From positions 1 to 39,225 of the forward strand of contig JAPHSC010000032.1 in the NCBI GenBank assembly GCA_026193125.1: DNA of 39,225 bases, in the 5' to 3' direction. How positions within the stretch are numbered: position 1 is the stretch's first letter; each line of letters begins with the position of its first letter. Below are positions 32,226 to 39,225 of this stretch, piece by piece. This DNA comes from Gammaproteobacteria bacterium. Lineage in GTDB: Bacteria > Pseudomonadota > Gammaproteobacteria > Steroidobacterales > BM003. The notes beneath the pieces were generated by a model that did no database searches, was not told the origin of the DNA, and saw only the letters and a program-made list of their open reading frames with translations. The position numbers and the translations under genes were made by a program.

Positions 32226-33647
32226 TCAGATCACCTTGCCAGGATTCATAATCCCGGATGGATCCAGCGCCGCCTTGATCTTTCGCATGAGGCCGATCTC
32301 GGATGCGCTTTTATACACCGCCAATTCCTCGCGCTTTAGTCTGCCTATACCGTGCTCGGCAGAAATACTGCCACCGTACTGGTCGATCAACTCATGTACT
32401 GCATGGTTGACCCGCCCGGCTTGTTCCAGAAACACCGGGTCCCTGTCACCTTCCGCGGGGCTGAGATTAAAGTGCACGTTACCGTCGCCCAGGTGACCGT
32501 AGGAGACTACCCTGCAACCGGGTACCAGCGTTTTCACCAGGCTGGTTGCCTCGCTAACAAAGGCCGGCATTTTTCTGACCTGCACCGAAACATCATGCTT
32601 GATACTCGGCCCCTCGTGTGACTGGGCCTCCGGAATACTCTCACGCATGCGCCACATCGCCTCGCGCTGAGCTCCGCTACTTGCCAGTGCAGCATCCAGC
32701 ACGATCTCCCGTTCAAACCCCTCGCCCAGCAGCAACTCCAACAATGCCTGGGTCTGGCTTTCCTCAGTCGCGCAGGATAACTCCAGCAAGACGTACCAGT
32801 CGTAAACCTTGCCCAAGGGGTCTGTCACACCGTCAATGTGCCGAGTGGTAAGTTCCAGCGCCAGCCGTGGTATTAACTCAAAGGTGGTTACCGAATCACC
32901 ACTTTGTTCTCGCAGCAGGGACAACAACTCGACCGAGGCATCCAGATCGCGCAGGGCCACCAACGCCGTTCCATAAGAACGCGGCATGGGATACAGTTTC
33001 AGAACCGCCGCAGTGACCACACCCAGCGTACCCTCGGCACCAATGAACAAGTTCTTCCAGTCGTAGCCGGTATTGTCCTTGCGCAAGCCCTTAAGGTTCT
33101 CGATGACGCTGCCGTCAGGTAACACAGCCTCTATCCCCAGTACCAGGTCGCGAGTATTGCCGTAACGCAGTACCGCCGTACCCCCCGCATTGGTCGACAA
33201 GTTACCACCAATCTGGCATGAGCCTTCCGATCCCATGCTCAGGGGAAACAGGCGTTGCACTTTCTCGGCTGCTTCCTGTACCTGCGCCAGGGTGCAACCG
33301 GCATCCGCCGTCAGGGTGTAATTCAGGGGATCCAGACCGCGAATCTTGTTCAACCGGGCCAGGCTCAGCACGACCTGCTCACCGGATTCATCCGGCGTGG
33401 CGCCCCCGCAGTAGCCGGTATTGCCGCCCACTGGAACCACCGGCGTCCCGGTTTCGAAACAAAACTTCATTATGCGGGAGACACGCTCTGTGCTGTCCGG
33501 GCGCAACACCAAAGGCGTTGATCCCTTGTACAGCCTGCGAAAATCGTTCTCGTACGGTTCGATGTCTATGCGTTCATCCAGATACCCGCCGGGCCCGGCG
33601 AGCTCCTTCAACTGTTGCAGGATCTCCTGGCGCGTCGACGTTGCCAT
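32226..33647 (-). CDS. FAD-linked oxidoreductase (GlcD / D-2-hydroxy-acid dehydrogenase family)
   Basis: A 473-residue flavoprotein with an N-terminal FAD_binding_4 domain (VPVGGNTGYCGGATPD near residue 75; MGSEGSCQIGGNLSTNAGGT; GTLGVVTAAVLKLYP) and a C-terminal FAD-oxidase domain (SYGHLGDGNVHFNLSPA, SAEHGIGRLKREEL, ALDPSGIMNPGKVI). The family oxidises D-2-hydroxy acids such as D-2-hydroxyglutarate, D-lactate or glycolate and passes electrons to a quinone or electron-transfer flavoprotein. The family's usual length and motifs are intact. No glcE or glcF partner is present, which favours a single-subunit dehydrogenase. It lies 13 bases after purA on the same strand and is probably co-transcribed. 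The precise substrate is unknown. Confidence 0.9.
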   Translation of the reverse strand: MATSTRQEILQQLKELAGPGGYLDERIDIEPYENDFRRLYKGSTPLVLRPDSTERVSRIMKFCFETGTPVVPVGGNTGYCGGATPDESGEQVVLSLARLNKIRGLDPLNYTLTADAGCTLAQVQEAAEKVQRLFPLSMGSEGSCQIGGNLSTNAGGTAVLRYGNTRDLVLGIEAVLPDGSVIENLKGLRKDNTGYDWKNLFIGAEGTLGVVTAAVLKLYPMPRSYGTALVALRDLDASVELLSLLREQSGDSVTTFELIPRLALELTTRHIDGVTDPLGKVYDWYVLLELSCATEESQTQALLELLLGEGFEREIVLDAALASSGAQREAMWRMRESIPEAQSHEGPSIKHDVSVQVRKMPAFVSEATSLVKTLVPGCRVVSYGHLGDGNVHFNLSPAEGDRDPVFLEQAGRVNHAVHELIDQYGGSISAEHGIGRLKREELAVYKSASEIGLMRKIKAALDPSGIMNPGKVI

Positions 33648-33660
33648 ACAGCCTTCCCGC

Positions 33661-34953
33661 TTACAAGAACGGATCGTTCAGGACGATAGTCTCGGCACGA
33701 TCGGGACCCGTGGAAATTATGGCTATAGGCGCCCCCACCAATTGCTGAATTCGGTCAAGGTAGGCGCGTGCCTCCTTGGGCAGCTCATCGTAACTGGTAA
33801 CACCGCTGGTTGACTGCTTCCAGCCAGCCATTTCCTCGTAGATCGGGACGCACTCGGCCAGACCTTCAGCAGACGGCGGCGGGCAATCCAGCACCTCGTC
33901 TCCGACCTGATATGACACGGCTATACGCAGGGTATCCAGTCCATCCAGCACATCCAGCTTGGTAATACACAGGCCACTTATACTGTTATTCAGCACGGCC
34001 CTGCGCATGGCCACCGCATCGAACCAGCCGCAGCGCCTGGGACGCCCGGTAGTGGCACCAAACTCCTTACCCACCCGGCCCAGGTGCTCACCTTGCGAGT
34101 CGAACAACTCGGTCGGAAAAGGTCCTGCGCCGACACGCGTGGTATAGGCCTTGAGGATACCCAGAATATAGTGGAGGTGACGTGGCCCCAGCCCGCTGCC
34201 GGTGGCAGCGCCACCCGCGGTGGTGTTGGACGAGGTAACGTAGGGGTAGGTGCCGTTATCGACATCCAGCCAGGTGCCCTGGGCTCCCTCAAACAAGATA
34301 CCCTTGTCACCCGCGCACAGAGCGCCCAACTCACCCGTCACATCGGTGACCACGGGTCGCAAGCGTTCTCCAAGAGCGGTCATCTGGTCCAGCACTTCCT
34401 GGTAATCAACCGCCTCGGCCTGGTAATAATTCGTCAGCAAGAAATTGTGATATTCCAGAATCTCGCGCAGCTTGGTGGCAAAGCGGCTGGGATGCATCAG
34501 GTCATCGACCCTGACCGCCCGGCGCGCCACCTTGTCTTCGTAGGCGGGCCCGATTCCACGACCCGTGGTACCGATGGCACGCACGCCCCGGGCGAGCTCA
34601 CGGGCCTGGTCCAGCGCAACATGCGAAGGCAGAATCAGGGGGCAGGACGGTGAGACGCCCAGGCGCCGCATGACCGGCACGCCACCGGTCTCGAGCGCAT
34701 CGATCTCATCAAACAGGGCGTCCAGCGCCAGCACCACGCCATTGGCAATCAAACACCTGACATTGTCACGCAGGATGCCCGATGGAATCAGATGCAAAAC
34801 CGTCTTCTTGCCTGCGATTACCAGCGTATGGCCGGCATTATGGCCACCTTGAAACCTGACTACAGCGGAGACTCTGTCAGTGAGCAGATCGACGATCTTA
34901 CCCTTGCCTTCATCTCCCCACTGGGCCCCGATTATTACCACGTTTTTAGTCAT
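33661..34953 (-). CDS. purA: Adenylosuccinate synthetase
   Basis: PurA makes adenylosuccinate from IMP, aspartate and GTP, the first step from IMP to AMP. The 430-residue protein is full length. It shows the GTP-binding start VVIIGAQWGDEGKGKIVDLL, the FQGGHNAGHT segment, TGRGIGPAYEDKVARR, FEGAQGTWLDVDNGTYPYVTSSNT and the C-terminal STGPDRAETI. It follows the hflX-hflK-hflC-DUF2065 run, as in many gammaproteobacteria. No hisZ gene lies between DUF2065 and purA, unlike Pseudomonas. Confidence 0.98.
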   Translation of the reverse strand: MTKNVVIIGAQWGDEGKGKIVDLLTDRVSAVVRFQGGHNAGHTLVIAGKKTVLHLIPSGILRDNVRCLIANGVVLALDALFDEIDALETGGVPVMRRLGVSPSCPLILPSHVALDQARELARGVRAIGTTGRGIGPAYEDKVARRAVRVDDLMHPSRFATKLREILEYHNFLLTNYYQAEAVDYQEVLDQMTALGERLRPVVTDVTGELGALCAGDKGILFEGAQGTWLDVDNGTYPYVTSSNTTAGGAATGSGLGPRHLHYILGILKAYTTRVGAGPFPTELFDSQGEHLGRVGKEFGATTGRPRRCGWFDAVAMRRAVLNNSISGLCITKLDVLDGLDTLRIAVSYQVGDEVLDCPPPSAEGLAECVPIYEEMAGWKQSTSGVTSYDELPKEARAYLDRIQQLVGAPIAIISTGPDRAETIVLNDPFL

Positions 34954-34989
34954 TCTTTCCCGATGCCTCCAGCGCTGGCTTGCGCCGTC

Positions 34990-35181
34990 TCAGCCCCTAA
35001 CAAAATACAAAATCACCAGCCCCAGCAGCATGCTGGACAATCCCATCAGGCGTAGCGCTCCGTCTCCGAGCGCCAGCATCCCCGCCAGCGTCTTCTTTAG
35101 CGATCCAGGCGCCGCGAAAGGCAGCAGTCCCTCGATCACCAATACCAGCGCCATTGCCGAAAACAAATCTTCCCAGTTCAT
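34990..35181 (-). CDS. DUF2065 (YjeT-type) small membrane protein
   Basis: A 63-residue inner-membrane protein with two hydrophobic segments. The start at 35181 gives MNWEDLFSAMALVLVIEGLL, which matches the opening of the YjeT/DUF2065 family. A start at 35214 would add eleven unrelated residues. The second segment is LMGLSSMLLGLVILYFVRG. The family has no known function, but its place between hflC and purA is conserved. The gap to purA is 36 bases. Confidence 0.88.
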   Translation of the reverse strand: MNWEDLFSAMALVLVIEGLLPFAAPGSLKKTLAGMLALGDGALRLMGLSSMLLGLVILYFVRG

Positions 35182-35241
35182 GGTTCCATACGCACGCGCA
35201 ATCAGCCCGGGCATTACGCTCGGGCTTTCTTTTTCCGCGCC

Positions 35242-36111
35242 CTAATTTCCGTCTGCGGATTTCAAGTAGCGGAAAAACTCACTGTCAGGCTTGAGCACGA
35301 GCAGATCTTGCTCAAGACCAAGTGACTGACGATACGCCTGGAGACTCCGGTAGAAGGAATAGAATTCAGGATTCTTCAGATAAGCCTTGGAATAGATTCC
35401 CGCCGCAATGGCATCACCTTCACCGCGTGTACTCTGGGCATCACGAAAGGCTTCAGCCAGCATTATCGTGCGCTGACGATCAGCTTCGGCGCGAATCTTT
35501 ACGCTCATTTCAGCACCCTCCGCCCTGAACTGCTTGGCGATACGGACGCGTTCCTGGCGCATGCGCTCAAACACCGAGCCGCTGACCTCGTCGGGCAAAT
35601 CTATGCGCTTGACCCGAATATCCACGATCGTAATTCCCAGCTCCGCCGCCACCTTGCGTGCCCGAGCCATCATCTCGTCCATCAGTTCCGCACGCTCACC
35701 GGCCACGACTTCCTGGATAGTCCGCTTGGCGAATTCCTTGCGCAGACTGTCGGTAATAATCGCGAACAGTCTCTGCGACGCCATCAGTTCGTCGCCGGCC
35801 GTAGCGATATAGAAGCCGGTTACGTCACTGATACGCCATTTGACGAAGAAATCCACAAGCACGAATTTCCGCTCACCGGTCAGGAATCTCTCCGGGCGAT
35901 TATCCAGAGTCAGAATCTGGTCCGAGAACTTGATAACGTTATTGATGAAGGGAACCTTGAAGTGTAGTCCGGGTTCAAAGTCCGCTTTTATAATCTCGCC
36001 GAAGCGGAACTTGATCGCTTGCTCGCGTTCGTGGACCACGAAGACCGACATACTCAGGCTCAGCAACACCACCGCCACCAGGGTGAGCAATCCATATAAT
36101 CTTGTTTGCAT
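35242..36111 (-). CDS. hflC: Membrane protease modulator HflC
   Basis: HflC, with HflK, forms a large periplasm-facing membrane cage around the FtsH protease and modulates its activity. The 289-residue protein has an N-terminal membrane anchor (LYGLLTLVAVVLLSLSMSVFVV) and an SPFH/band-7 domain (HEREQAIKFRFGEI, DVTGFYIATAGDELMASQR), then a coiled-coil helix (RAEADRQRTIMLAEAFRDAQSTRGEGDA). Adjacent GTG (36114) and ATG (36111) codons could both start it; ATG is preferred. The start region overlaps the hflK stop, so the two are coupled. Confidence 0.97.
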   Translation of the reverse strand: MQTRLYGLLTLVAVVLLSLSMSVFVVHEREQAIKFRFGEIIKADFEPGLHFKVPFINNVIKFSDQILTLDNRPERFLTGERKFVLVDFFVKWRISDVTGFYIATAGDELMASQRLFAIITDSLRKEFAKRTIQEVVAGERAELMDEMMARARKVAAELGITIVDIRVKRIDLPDEVSGSVFERMRQERVRIAKQFRAEGAEMSVKIRAEADRQRTIMLAEAFRDAQSTRGEGDAIAAGIYSKAYLKNPEFYSFYRSLQAYRQSLGLEQDLLVLKPDSEFFRYLKSADGN

Positions 36112-37238
36112 CACTGGTTCCCCCTGCTGCGTCGATCAGATTCACTACGCGTCGTAGGAACCTCCAGATCCAGGGCTGGAATTTCCATGCTTCCAGCCCC
36201 ATTTGCGCCCGTATTGCGACCTCGTGATTCCAACAACTTGTCCACCGGCAGATAAATCAGGTTGCCACTACCGTCGGTATCGACGATAACCTTGGAAGCG
36301 CTGCCCAGGACTTTTTCAATGGTCTCGATGTATAGCCGTTCACGCGTGACCTTGGGTGCCTTTTCATACTCTCCCAACATGGCCAGGAAGCGATTGGCGT
36401 TACCTTCTGCCTCGGCAATCACCTCTTGCTTGTAGGCCTGGGCCTCTTCCAGTTGGCGCTGGGCCGCACCTCGAGCCCTGGGCAGCACGTCATTCGAGTA
36501 ACCTTCCGCCTCAAGACGCAGCCGATCTCTGTCCTCACGTGCCTTGGTGGCATCGTCCACCGCGGCCTGAACCTGCGAAGGAGGTGTGGCGTCAATCAAG
36601 TTCAACGAGGTGATCTCGATACCCGAACCGTAATCATCCAGGGTTTCCTGTAGCAGATCCTTGGCTCGCACCACCAGTTCCTCGCGCCCGTCGCCCAGCA
36701 CCAATTCGGCCTTGGCCTTGCCGACCACTTCCCTGATAGCGCTTTCGCTGACATCTTGCAGAGTCTGGTTAGGATCACGAATGTTAAACAGGATTTTCTC
36801 GATATCCGCGTAGCGGAACTGCACGCTCATGGCGATCGCCACGATGTTCTCATCCGCGGTAAGCATCTGGGTCTTGTAGTCAAACCGCTGGATGCTTGAA
36901 ACATTGACCTTCTCAACCATTTCAAAGGGCCAGGGCCGCCAATGCAGGCCGGGCATGCTGGTCCGAATGGCCTCACCGAAGCGCAACACGACTCCGCGCT
37001 CGGAAGCATCGAGTTTATAGAAACCTCCCATCACCCAGGCCGCCAGCAACAGGGCCAGGACGAACAGCAGGCTCTTGCCTCCACCCGCTTTGCCAGGTCC
37101 AGAACCACCATCTCCGCCAAATATCGCACTCACCCGCTTTTGCAGGTTGCGCACGATTTCGTCCAGGTCAGGCGGACCTTGCTGACCTTTGGGCTTGCCC
37201 CAGGGATTTTCGTCTTTTCCAGGCTCGTTCCATGACAT
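36111..37238 (-). CDS. hflK: Membrane protease modulator HflK
   Basis: The partner of HflC in the FtsH-HflKC complex. The 375-residue protein starts with the cytoplasmic Gly/Pro-rich segment MSWNEPGKDENPWGKPKGQQ, then a Gly-rich linker, one membrane helix (SLLFVLALLLAAWVMGGFY), the SPFH domain (ASERGVVLRFGEAIRTSMPGL) and a long coiled coil (AKAREDRDRLRLEAEGYSND). The C-terminus has a short charged tail. It lies 38 bases after hflX in the usual order hfq-hflX-hflK-hflC. Confidence 0.97.
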   Translation of the reverse strand: MSWNEPGKDENPWGKPKGQQGPPDLDEIVRNLQKRVSAIFGGDGGSGPGKAGGGKSLLFVLALLLAAWVMGGFYKLDASERGVVLRFGEAIRTSMPGLHWRPWPFEMVEKVNVSSIQRFDYKTQMLTADENIVAIAMSVQFRYADIEKILFNIRDPNQTLQDVSESAIREVVGKAKAELVLGDGREELVVRAKDLLQETLDDYGSGIEITSLNLIDATPPSQVQAAVDDATKAREDRDRLRLEAEGYSNDVLPRARGAAQRQLEEAQAYKQEVIAEAEGNANRFLAMLGEYEKAPKVTRERLYIETIEKVLGSASKVIVDTDGSGNLIYLPVDKLLESRGRNTGANGAGSMEIPALDLEVPTTRSESDRRSRGNQ

Positions 37239-37276
37239 ATGCGATCTACTTCTTGCTGAGTAAGATTGAGGATGAT

Positions 37277-38614
37277 TCAGGCACTGCTGGCCGGAACCTC
37301 CGATTGTATGAAGCTGGCGTCAAGGGAACAAGGCAGAAGGTCAAATCGCGCCGGATCCAGCCCTTCCTTGCTGACAAGACGGGCCAATTTGCGCCTGGGG
37401 ATGACCAATTCCAGGGACCATCCGCCTTCTTCCAGCTCGGTCTCAGCGATTACGGCGGCAAGCTCGTACAGTCTCGCGCGAATGCGCCCCTCGCCCGAGC
37501 CAAGCGTCAACTGACCCCTGAGCAGCTCACCACCCAGGCGCTCATGCAGTGCCTGCAGCAGCAGGTCAATTCCTGCCCCGGTCACGGACGAGATGAAAAC
37601 CCTCCGCGCACGTCCCTGGCTGTCTCGCTCCAGGCGCGCCTCATCGCCAGACAGGTCGATCTTGTTGTAGACCAGTAACTGCTCTACGTCCTCGGCCCCG
37701 ATTTCTTTCAACACTTCGTCAACCTGCTCGATGCGCGCCCGCCGCTCCGGGTCGTGTGCATCCACCACATGCAGCAACAAAGTTGCATCCCGCGTCTCAA
37801 TCAGGGTGGACTTGAATGCCGCCACCAGTTCATGCGGGAGGTCACGGATGAATCCCACGGTATCTGCCAGCACGGTCTCCAGCCCCGGGGCCAATTCCAG
37901 CTTGCGCAGCGTAGGATCAAGGGTCGCAAAAAGTTTATCTGCGGCATAGACCTCGGAGTTCGTCAGGTAATTGAACAGCGTGGACTTTCCCGCATTGGTA
38001 TATCCAACCAGCGAAATAGTCGGCACCTCGGCCTTTTGCCGAGTACGACGCCCCTGCTCCCTCTGTTTATCGACCTGTTCAAGGCGTTGTCCGAGGGTGC
38101 GAATCCGATTATTTAGCAGGCGTCTGTCTGTTTCCAGCTGGGTCTCGCCAGGTCCGCGCAGACCGATACCGCCTTTTTGCCGTTCCAGGTGAGTCCATCC
38201 TCTCACCAGGCGCGTGGCCAAGTGTCGCAGCTGGGCGAGTTCCACCTGCAGCTTGCCTTCATGAGAGCGTGCGCGCTGAGCAAAAATATCCAGGATCAAG
38301 CCCGATCTATCCAGCACCCGGCATTCCAGATGCCGCTCCAGGTTGCGTTCCTGACTGGGGGAAAGAGCATGATTGAGCAGCACAAGCTCAGCGTCCAGAT
38401 CCTTCACCGCGGCCCGTAATTCATCCGCCTTGCCCGTGCCTATAAAAAAACGCGGGTCGGGACGTTGCCGAATGCAGGAAAAGGTTGCCAATGGCTCGGC
38501 GCCGGCCGATCGGGCCAACTCCTCAAACTCTTCCTGGACATCCTCGGCAACACCTTGACCGATTCCCATGTGCACAAGAAGAGCACGCTCACCGCTTCGC
38601 GGGCGCTCAAACAA
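37277..38614 (-). CDS. hflX: Ribosome-associated GTPase HflX
   Basis: HflX is a GTPase that splits stalled ribosomes, notably under heat stress. The 445-residue protein has the N-terminal HflX domain (VLLNHALSPSQERNLERHL, ILDIFAQRARSHEGKLQVEL), a Gly-rich linker (GGIGLRGPGETQLETDRR) and the GTPase domain with P-loop GYTNAGKSTLFNYL, switch region ADTVGFIRDLPHELV and VYNKIDLSG. The C-terminal part (SLELVIPRRKLARLV) is present. It lies 23 bases after hfq. Confidence 0.97.
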   Translation of the reverse strand: MFERPRSGERALLVHMGIGQGVAEDVQEEFEELARSAGAEPLATFSCIRQRPDPRFFIGTGKADELRAAVKDLDAELVLLNHALSPSQERNLERHLECRVLDRSGLILDIFAQRARSHEGKLQVELAQLRHLATRLVRGWTHLERQKGGIGLRGPGETQLETDRRLLNNRIRTLGQRLEQVDKQREQGRRTRQKAEVPTISLVGYTNAGKSTLFNYLTNSEVYAADKLFATLDPTLRKLELAPGLETVLADTVGFIRDLPHELVAAFKSTLIETRDATLLLHVVDAHDPERRARIEQVDEVLKEIGAEDVEQLLVYNKIDLSGDEARLERDSQGRARRVFISSVTGAGIDLLLQALHERLGGELLRGQLTLGSGEGRIRARLYELAAVIAETELEEGGWSLELVIPRRKLARLVSKEGLDPARFDLLPCSLDASFIQSEVPASSA

Positions 38615-38637
38615 TGCGGCTCTCCGGGATGGTGACC

Positions 38638-38883
38638 CTAGTCAGCCTCACCGATTTCCTCGTCCCCCATGGGAACACGGACATTCCTGGAAGGAACGAC
38701 GGTAGAGATGGCATGCTTGTACACCATCTGGCTGACGGAATTGCGTAACAAAACCACAAACTGGTCAAAGGATTCAATTTGCCCCTGGAGCTTTATTCCA
38801 TTGACCAGGTAAATGGACACTGGCACTTTTTCTTTACGCAGGGCATTTAGAAACGGATCTTGCAGCGATTGACCCTTGGCCAT
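38638..38883 (-). CDS. hfq: RNA chaperone Hfq
   Basis: Hfq is a hexameric Sm-like protein that pairs small RNAs with mRNAs. The start at 38883 gives the standard MAKGQSLQDPFLNALRKEKV with a strong AAGGAG site upstream; a start at 38916 is not supported. The Sm1 region (VSIYLVNGIKLQGQIESFDQF) and the Sm2 signature YKHAISTVVP are intact. At 80 residues it is shorter than E. coli Hfq (102), with only a brief acidic C-terminal tail (MGDEEIGEAD). It is followed closely by hflX and preceded by miaA. Confidence 0.98.
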   Translation of the reverse strand: MAKGQSLQDPFLNALRKEKVPVSIYLVNGIKLQGQIESFDQFVVLLRNSVSQMVYKHAISTVVPSRNVRVPMGDEEIGEAD

Positions 38884-39020
38884 CGTTGTCTCCTTGGTTA
38901 TTAACATACTCAGCATCCCCGGGCAGCTACCAGAACCTTCGCCCGCCTGCCTGGCGGCGCGCGAACGCTACTCGTGGACACGGCTGGCAGTGTACCACAG
39001 GCCCAGCCACCTACTTGGAC

Positions 39021-39175
39021 TTATGCGCCAGTTTCAGCCCTTGCAATGGCTTCGTATATCAGGGAATGTGCTGACTGATCCAGCGCATCAAGTTTGATCA
39101 GGTCCCGCTGGGACCGCATCCAGGTGTATTGACGCTTGGCCAACTGGCGTGTGGCGATCACGGCACTGGAGCAGG
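39021..39175 (-). CDS. miaA: tRNA dimethylallyltransferase MiaA, C-terminal fragment
   Basis: Only the last 51 codons or so are present. The peptide IATRQLAKRQYTWMRSQRDL is the MiaA C-terminal signature (cf. AATRQLAKRQLTWLR), and the gene precedes hfq as usual. MiaA adds an isopentenyl group to A37 of tRNAs reading UNN codons. The open frame continues to the window end, but everything beyond 39175 is the mirror copy of the preceding 50 bases, so it is not real miaA sequence. Most of the gene is missing from the window. Confidence 0.9.
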
Positions 39176-39225
39176 CCTGCTCCAGTGCCGTGATCGCCAC
39201 ACGCCAGTTGGCCAAGCGTCAATAC
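39126..39225. repeat. Perfect 100-bp spacerless palindrome at the window end
   Basis: Bases 39176-39225 are the exact reverse complement of 39126-39175, with no mismatch and no spacer. The repeat stops exactly at the last base and lies in the miaA coding region. A real protein-coding gene would not hold this, so it is read as an assembly or library fold-back at the contig end. Confidence 0.95.

Overview
The window comes from a gammaproteobacterium. The evidence is gene content and order: rpsP-rimM-trmD-rplS; miaA-hfq-hflX-hflK-hflC-(DUF2065)-purA; tRNA-Leu next to rnr-rlmB; and rpsF-rpsR-(DUF2232)-rplI-dnaB-alr. As I recall it, this resembles the Pseudomonas arrangement more than the E. coli one. 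The genus cannot be fixed from sequence alone. Most of the window is housekeeping DNA with tight spacing and many 4-base start/stop overlaps. No insertion sequence, integrase, CRISPR array or rRNA gene was seen.

Layout. Bases 1-2604 (minus) hold a TRAP transporter operon with an outer lipoprotein of the TatT type, a binding protein and two membrane subunits; the large permease is cut by the window start. Bases 2720-4689 (minus) are the rpsP-rimM-trmD-rplS operon with a strong terminator, and ffh follows at 4969-6318. A class II phosphodiesterase-like MBL protein (minus) faces a plus-strand series of a YpjD-type membrane protein, a CorC/CNNM-type protein and radA. Bases 11094-15181 (plus) encode a compact Ser/Thr signalling module: a CHASE2 receptor kinase, a PP2C phosphatase and a double-FHA protein. 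It converges on, and slightly overlaps, alr. Bases 15174-23359 (minus) are alr, dnaB, rplI, a DUF2232 membrane protein, rpsR, rpsF, rlmB and rnr. A tRNA-Leu(CAG) gene on the plus strand has a strong promoter that runs back over the rnr leader.

The least ordinary part lies between that tRNA and purA. A minus-strand gene set encodes a nitrilase-family amidase, a very long PLP Orn/Lys/Arg-type decarboxylase (919 aa), an ATP-grasp ligase and a C45-type Ntn-hydrolase/acyltransferase. I know no characterised pathway with exactly these four parts. A plausible reading is synthesis and turnover of an amide-linked amine, such as a modified polyamine or agmatine derivative. This is inference, and it is the best candidate here for an undescribed system. 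Next to it are a small unknown ORF, an orphan periplasmic binding protein and a GlcD-like FAD oxidoreductase.

Bases 33661-39225 (minus) are purA, DUF2065, hflC, hflK, hflX, hfq and the 3' end of miaA. The last 100 bases are a perfect spacerless palindrome inside miaA ending exactly at the last base. That is almost certainly a fold-back assembly artefact, so sequence after 39175 should not be trusted.
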